A DNA stretch of 64,000 bases, from assembly GCA_965153355.1 (NCBI GenBank), contig OZ231126.1, positions 1,550,001 through 1,614,000 of the forward strand, in the 5' to 3' direction. Source of the DNA: Flaccisagitta enflata. Lineage: Eukaryota; Chaetognatha; Sagittoidea; Aphragmophora. Under the pieces are notes generated by a model. It was not told where the DNA came from and searched no databases. It saw only the letters and a list, made by a program, of their open reading frames with translations. Below, piece by piece: positions 59,165 through 64,000 of this stretch; the first letter of the stretch is position 1; each line of letters opens with the position of its first letter. Position numbers and translations under genes: made by a program.

Positions 59165-59545
59165 GTGAAGTTCATAATTAAACGAGTGAATGAATGAAAA
59201 TGAATTGGTGAATGATGAATGAGTTAATGAATGAACGAATGAATGAATGAACGAATGACTGAGAAAATAAAGTCGTCTTTGGAAAGCTGGATGTATGAGA
59301 AATGTGAATGTGAAATGCGAAATGTGAAATGTGAAATGTGAAATGTGAATGAATGTACAAACGAGTGAATGAATGTACAAACACCTGAATGAATGTATGA
59401 ACAAGTTAATGAATGAATGAGAAGTGAATGAACTAAATGAATGAACAATTGAATAAATGAACGACTGAATGGATGAAAGAGTGAATGGATGAAAGAGTGA
59501 ACGAATGAACAAGTAAATGTATGCAATAGTGAATGAATGAACTTA
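59165..59545. repeat. (GAATGAATGAACGA)-type tandem repeat
   Basis: Imperfect TGAATGAATGAACGAG units with an internal block of five AAATGTGAAATGTGA copies near 59300-59350. Confidence 0.9.
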
Positions 59546-60354
59546 CAGTATGATTTTTCTGAACTGTAACATGCATATACAGTATGATTTTTCTGAGCTG
59601 TAACATAAGATGAGGACATAGCACAAAAAGTAGAAAAGCTAGCTATAATCTGAAAAAAAAACACTTGGAAGATATGAGTTTGCAGATTTTTGATGGAAAA
59701 TCCCAAGGACTTTTTCTTTTATTTTGATCTGATTAACGCATATGAATCAAAGGGCATGAATCAAAGGGCAGATTCTGCCAAAAAGTTATGTTTTGTTATG
59801 ACTGTCTTTCTGTAAACGTCATTTCTGAACGGTTTGAGCTACGGATCCCAGATTGGTCTCAAATGAAAGATATTTTGATGTAGTTTTCAAAGAAAAACAA
59901 AGACAGGGATATTTTTTAAGAGTTATCCTGCCAAACATGAACAATTTTGTTGTTTCAAGATAAATTGTTTGCAGAATTGACTTTCAGTTAATTAAATGCA
60001 TTCATAACTCCAAAAAAGTCTGTCTATTGAGTTTTTCCCAAAAAATACTTCAAAATAGCTTTTATTTGGGACCAATCTGGTATCTGTAGCTCAAACCGTT
60101 TGGAAATGAGAGCAATTTAAAGAGAAACAGTTCAGCCAATACCTCTACAATCTTTTACATTTTTCCATTTTTCAAAATTTCAATCTCTATAAAAAGGTAA
60201 GATAAATATCAATGTTTTTCCTAAAAACCTTTGGAATCTCTTAGCTAATAACTGCAAACTCTCATCTTCTAGGACCTTCTTTCAGAATTTGGCTAGCTCT
60301 TCTAGTTTTTGCATAATGTTCTTATCTTATGTTACAGTTGAAAAAATCATACTG
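59546..60354. mobile_element. Family D foldback, about 0.8 kb, TA-flanked
   Basis: The right end GAAAAAATCATACTG is followed by TA; the left end CAGTATGATTTTTCTGA is present twice, 34 bp apart (59546 and 59580), each preceded by TA. Arms pair further inward: ACATAAGATGAGGACAT with CTTATCTTATGT, and GGTTTGAGCTACGGATCCCA with its complement near 60080. It lies directly between a tandem repeat and a family A element. Confidence 0.85.
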
Positions 60355-60365
60355 TATGACAAACA

Positions 60366-60935
60366 GGCCGCCTGGCAGGCACATGTGTCAGCGCCTCACG
60401 CACTTGCCCTGCTTTGCATGGCTGTAAATTTGAATGAGGCAGGGCAGCGTCCCCGAAGAGGACAAAGTCCTGTAGAACACAGGGATTTCCTTTTGTCTGT
60501 CATCCGCCCATCTCACTCGTCCGCCTGAGAGCCTTCTAGCCTGAACCTGTCTCTCAGGTCTGGGGTCTGCCCAGGCCTGAAATCTGCCCTCTCAGGCCTT
60601 GAATCTGAGAGGCAGATTTAGCCCAAAGGACAGACCCAAGGCCTACAGAGGATTGCTTCCAGGCCTGAAAGTACCCTTCAGGCCTGGGGAGGGCAGATTC
60701 AAGGCCTAAGAGGGCAGATTCAAGGCCTGAGAGGACAGATTCAAGGTCTGAGAGGGCAGATTCCAGGCCTGAGAAGATGGATTTCAGGCCTGAGCTGGCA
60801 GATTTTAGGCCTAAGAGGGCATTTCGGGCCTGGGGGGGACAAACGGAGAGACAAACAAATGGACAAACGAACGAACAAACAAAAATCCCCCGTGTTCTAC
60901 AGGACTTCGTCCCCTTTGGGGCCGCTGCCCAAAAA
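60366..60935. mobile_element. Family A variant with GTCCTGTAGAACACAGGG ends
   Basis: The left part GCAGGGCAGCGTCCCCGAAG, AGGACAAAGTCCTGTAGAAC and the right part GTTCTACAGGACTTCGTCCC, GGGGCCGCTGCCC are inverted. Between them are about 12 units like AGGCCTGAGAGGGCAGATTC and an AAACGGACAAACGAACG tract. Confidence 0.8.
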
Positions 60936-60944
60936 ACGAATGAT

Positions 60945-61372
60945 TGAATGAACGAGTGAGCGTGTGAATAAGTGAGTGAATGAATGAACAATTGAATGAA
61001 TGAACGAGTGAATGAATGAACGAATTAATAAATGAATGAATGAGTGAATGAATTAATGAAGTGAATAAATGAACAGTGAATGAATATAAGTGAATGAATG
61101 TAATATGAATGGAATACAAGTGAATAATGAAACAGAATGAATGAATGAACAAGTGAATGAACGAGTGAATGAATGAACTGAAAACAGCAACCAGTAAAAT
61201 GAATGAACAAGTAAATGAATGAACGAAAGAATGAATGAACGAGTGAATGAATGAACGAGAGAATGAATGAACGAAAGTGAATGAATGAACGAGTGAATGA
61301 ATGAACGAGTGAATGAATGAACAAGTGAATGAATGAATAAACTGAATAAATGAACAACTGAATGAATTAATG
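60945..61372. repeat. (TGAATGAATGAACGAG)n tandem repeat
   Basis: Complement of the unit at 51.4-52.0 kb. It begins directly after the right end of the family A element. Confidence 0.95.
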
Positions 61373-62550
61373 ACAAATGGAAAAAAAAGAATGTTGGAAT
61401 GACATTCTGGTTTGAGCAGCCGCGCACTTTCGTTCGCTGACCTGATTTGCATAATTAAGTGATTGCCGTGCTGCACTTCTTAAGCGCCATCAACACCCAA
61501 ACCCTTAAAGTTGCTGTTGATTTACATGGCGAAACCTTGAAGTCTCTTAACCACGTTTAGAGTCACGAGGACGCCTGTTCGACGAAAAATCCGTCGTTTT
61601 GAGCGGTCTCAATATTCGCAAGACGGACAGACTATCCGACCAATGTACAGATATAACCTCTTATAGATGTATGAGGAGGCTCTATCAACTAAAACAAAAC
61701 TCTCCATGGCTAAGAATGGAGAGATTCTGCTTTGCGCAGAAATTAACCTACGCTCATTTTCCTGATTAGCATAATTACATACGACATCTTGCATTTAAGT
61801 GACGTAGCTACGTGTTTAGCCATGCAATTAACATGACCTTAAGGTTAAAGTGATGGGGGCTGGACGCCCTGGCCCACCCGTCAGAAATGACATTTTGCTT
61901 TGTTGTTGCACTCACGCACAACTTGATTTGGTATAATTAAGTGGAAAAACTTGAATTTGCCGGCGTGCTACACTTCATTAAGCGCCAATATCCCGAGGAA
62001 TGGCTTAAAGTGGTTTCTAGGGAAGGTTATGATGAGTTTCAATCAGTTTTGAAAGATGAAAATTTTTCTTGTCTTTTGACCGCCTGAAAAAAGATTCCAC
62101 CGCTAGTGTTAGGGTTAGGGGTGTTTTAGAGCTTAATATCTACTCGCCGATTGAATGTTTGCCTATGGAATTTTCGGGAAACTCTGGTGCGATATCATCT
62201 GGCAAATGAATTATCCCACCTAATTGAGCTACAGAGATCTGCTTGGTATGTTAGATCGCATTTCTTGCAGAGCTTTCTTAATGGTCAGCCAATTTTTATT
62301 TGTGCTTCTTGTCCCCGATTTAACAGTTTTCGTCGGTGACTAAGGTGTAGCAGTGATGTGTACAGACTGAATGAAAATACAACGAGAGCAGTCCAGTTAT
62401 GACTCCAAATCTATAGTAGCTCTACCCATTCAGGTTGTAGCACTCATTTCAGGGGCAAAATAGCATCATTGGTGTTTTGACTGACTGTTTATTGCAAAAA
62501 AGGTGCATATTTGTTTGATACCAGGGAGCACTGACACTATTTGTGTGAGG
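61373..62550. other. Region without recognised genes
   Basis: Two related stretches near 61440-61500 and 61910-61990 share AATTAAGTG and a TGCTACACTTC(A)TTAAGCGCCA block, so a diverged duplicate of about 60 bp lies about 490 bp apart. A short GTTAGGGTTAGGGG sits at 62108-62122. Confidence 0.5.
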
Positions 62551-63250
62551 GGTATTGCCCGAATTTTCATCGTCGATTTGACTGAGGCAATTTTGGCCTA
62601 TTCTGGATAAAAATACCACTTTGTGAAGCAGCAGTAGCACATAAATGGTCAATTTTACTAATTTTGGGGTGAGGAATTAGAATCTGCCATAAAAAATCAC
62701 CTAAGATCAATATTTTGCTCAAAATCGCCATTCTTAGGGCCCTGATTGAGCATTGTTAGCACTTTTTGCATATAAAAAACATTAAGAAAGGTAGCAGTGG
62801 TGGTTCTATGTGCTATTTGAGTCATTTTGAAGAAGGGAAACTAGTTCTTTAGTCAAGAATGGTCAAAGATGAATATTTTAAAAATTTACTGTCGCACTCA
62901 TGGCCCCGATTGAGCTTTTTTTGGCCTTATTTTGGTAAAAAAAAGTCATTAAATGAGGTAGCTGTCGCAATTTTATTAGTAATCTTATCAATTTTGAGAT
63001 GAGGAATCTATATCATTGTTCAAAAATGGTCCAAGATCAACATCTTGATCAAAAACCATCATGCTTAGCTTTACTGGGCCCTTACTGAGAATTTTAATGC
63101 CTTTTTTGGTGAAAAAGACTTAAGTGTTGCAGTAATGGCAGTTCTAAGTTACTTTACCTCTTTGGGAGCAGCAGAAATCAATTCTGAAACCTAAAATGCC
63201 TCAAACAAAATTTTGATAGTTTACTGCCTTCTCATCCAGAGCTTCTGATG
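62551..63250. repeat. Degenerate tandem of about 170 bp, four units
   Basis: The word GGGCCCTGATTGAGC or a variant (GGCCCCGATTGAGC, GGGCCCTTACTGAG) recurs near 62735, 62901 and 63080, each followed by a TTTTTGGTGAAAAAGA-like and GGTAGCAGTGGTGG-like block and later CAAAGATCAATATTTTG. Confidence 0.75.
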
Positions 63251-63284
63251 GAGCATACTTACCTTTAGAAGGCTGGATATAAAA

Positions 63285-63350
63285 TCTATAAGAGGCTTTG
63301 TTCATCTGTCCATCCGTTTATCCGTTGGTCTGTTGGTCCGTCAATGCATA
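63285..63350 (+). mobile_element. Family B start fragment
   Basis: CTATAAGAGGCTTTGTTCAT and CATCCGTTTATCCGTTGGTC, as in the GTTGCGGAC subtype. Confidence 0.55.
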
Positions 63351-63389
63351 CAGACTCTGAGCTATATAGCATTTTTGTCAACTATATAC

Positions 63390-63510
63390 TAATACAATAC
63401 TCTCAAGTATTGGGACAATACAATACTATACCAATACAATACAATATCCATTGAAATTATATACAATACATTATAATTGTATACAATACGATACAATACA
63501 ATATACATGT
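63390..63510. repeat. (AATAC)n-type pentanucleotide repeat
   Basis: Imperfect ACAATACAATAC units over 120 bp. Confidence 0.85.
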
Positions 63511-63829
63511 AACTATAGTTTTGATAATAAATATTAAATATTATGTTGTAATATGTGTTAGAAATGATTATAGTTAAATGGTCTTCTTATAATTAATTAG
63601 AAAAAAAATATAATGATTTTAATGATTACATGTATTTTGTTTGATAAGAAGGGCTGAAACTTTTCCTACTATTTTTTATTCTTATTTTGTATTTTTTTTT
63701 CTTTTTTTTGCTATATCTATCTTTTTGTTTCTGTTTTTGTCTATCTGTTTTTTTTTTCTTTCTCTATTTTATATTGTTTGTTTGTGTCTTTCTTCAAAAT
63801 CTCTCCCAGTTTGTCTGTCTGTCTGTCTT

Positions 63830-63862
<33 letters not shown>

Positions 63863-64000
63863 GTCTGTCTATCTCTTTTTCTCCTCTAGATTCTTACTCT
63901 CTTGTAGATTTTTACTCCCCTTCCTATTCCTCTTATTCCTCCTCTTCATCCTCTCAGCTTCTAACTACTTATTGTTACCCTCATAGATTCTTATTTTTCT
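63511..64000. other. T-rich low-complexity sequence
   Basis: T-runs, then a TCTGTCTGTCTG stretch at 63810-63880, then pyrimidine-rich sequence to the window end. No gene. Confidence 0.6.

Overview
The window is nuclear DNA of an animal, probably an invertebrate. It has spliced protein genes of metazoan families (an XK-related membrane protein and a C2H2 zinc-finger protein), GT-AG introns, very dense microsatellites, LINE remnants and many DNA transposons. I see no bacterial operons, no rRNA and no CRISPR array. I could not identify the species.

Only two ordinary host genes are supported. (1) A plus-strand XK-related (XKR/CED-8-like) gene at 11218-17969 has two coding exons in matching phase, separated by a 5-kb intron that holds several transposons. 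Its C-terminus is an acidic array of 35-residue repeats whose reading frame is broken inside the array. (2) A plus-strand zinc-finger gene at 45178-49308 has three coding exons. Its long disordered N-terminal region carries nine SUMO-acceptor-like sites and a SUMO-interaction-like motif, followed by three fingers.

The largest mobile element is a 6.2-kb DNA transposon at 52415-58653. It has inverted terminal repeats of about 200 bp. On the minus strand it carries a long transposase-like frame with a D...D...CxxH pattern, interrupted by one in-frame stop and one probable frameshift. A third copy of its terminal repeat sits at 38.1-38.3 kb.

The rest is mostly non-autonomous elements. I use these working labels. 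Family A: inverted ends with the hairpin CGGCCCCGAAGGGGCCG around internal minisatellites of about 20 bp. Family B: short units beginning with the hairpin GTCGCGTGCTACGCGAC or a variant, then a GTCCGTCC tract, ending in CGGCCTTGTTTT. Family C: foldbacks of about 618 bp with CACTA-like ends and 4-bp target duplications, one nested in another. Family D: foldbacks or MITEs flanked by TA. Family E: a 0.3-kb repeat present in the XKR intron and at 37 kb. A 2.1-kb element at 12960-15102 carries 162-bp satellite units in head-to-head arrays.

Layout: 0-11 kb LINE remnants, families A and B, microsatellites and minisatellites; 11-19 kb XKR gene; 19-29 kb nested foldbacks and MITEs; 29-36 kb microsatellites; 36-44 kb mixed elements, a 375-bp tandem repeat and a possible reverse-transcriptase remnant; 45-49 kb zinc-finger gene; 51-61 kb tandem TGAATGAA-type repeats around the large transposon; 61-64 kb degenerate tandem repeats and low-complexity DNA.
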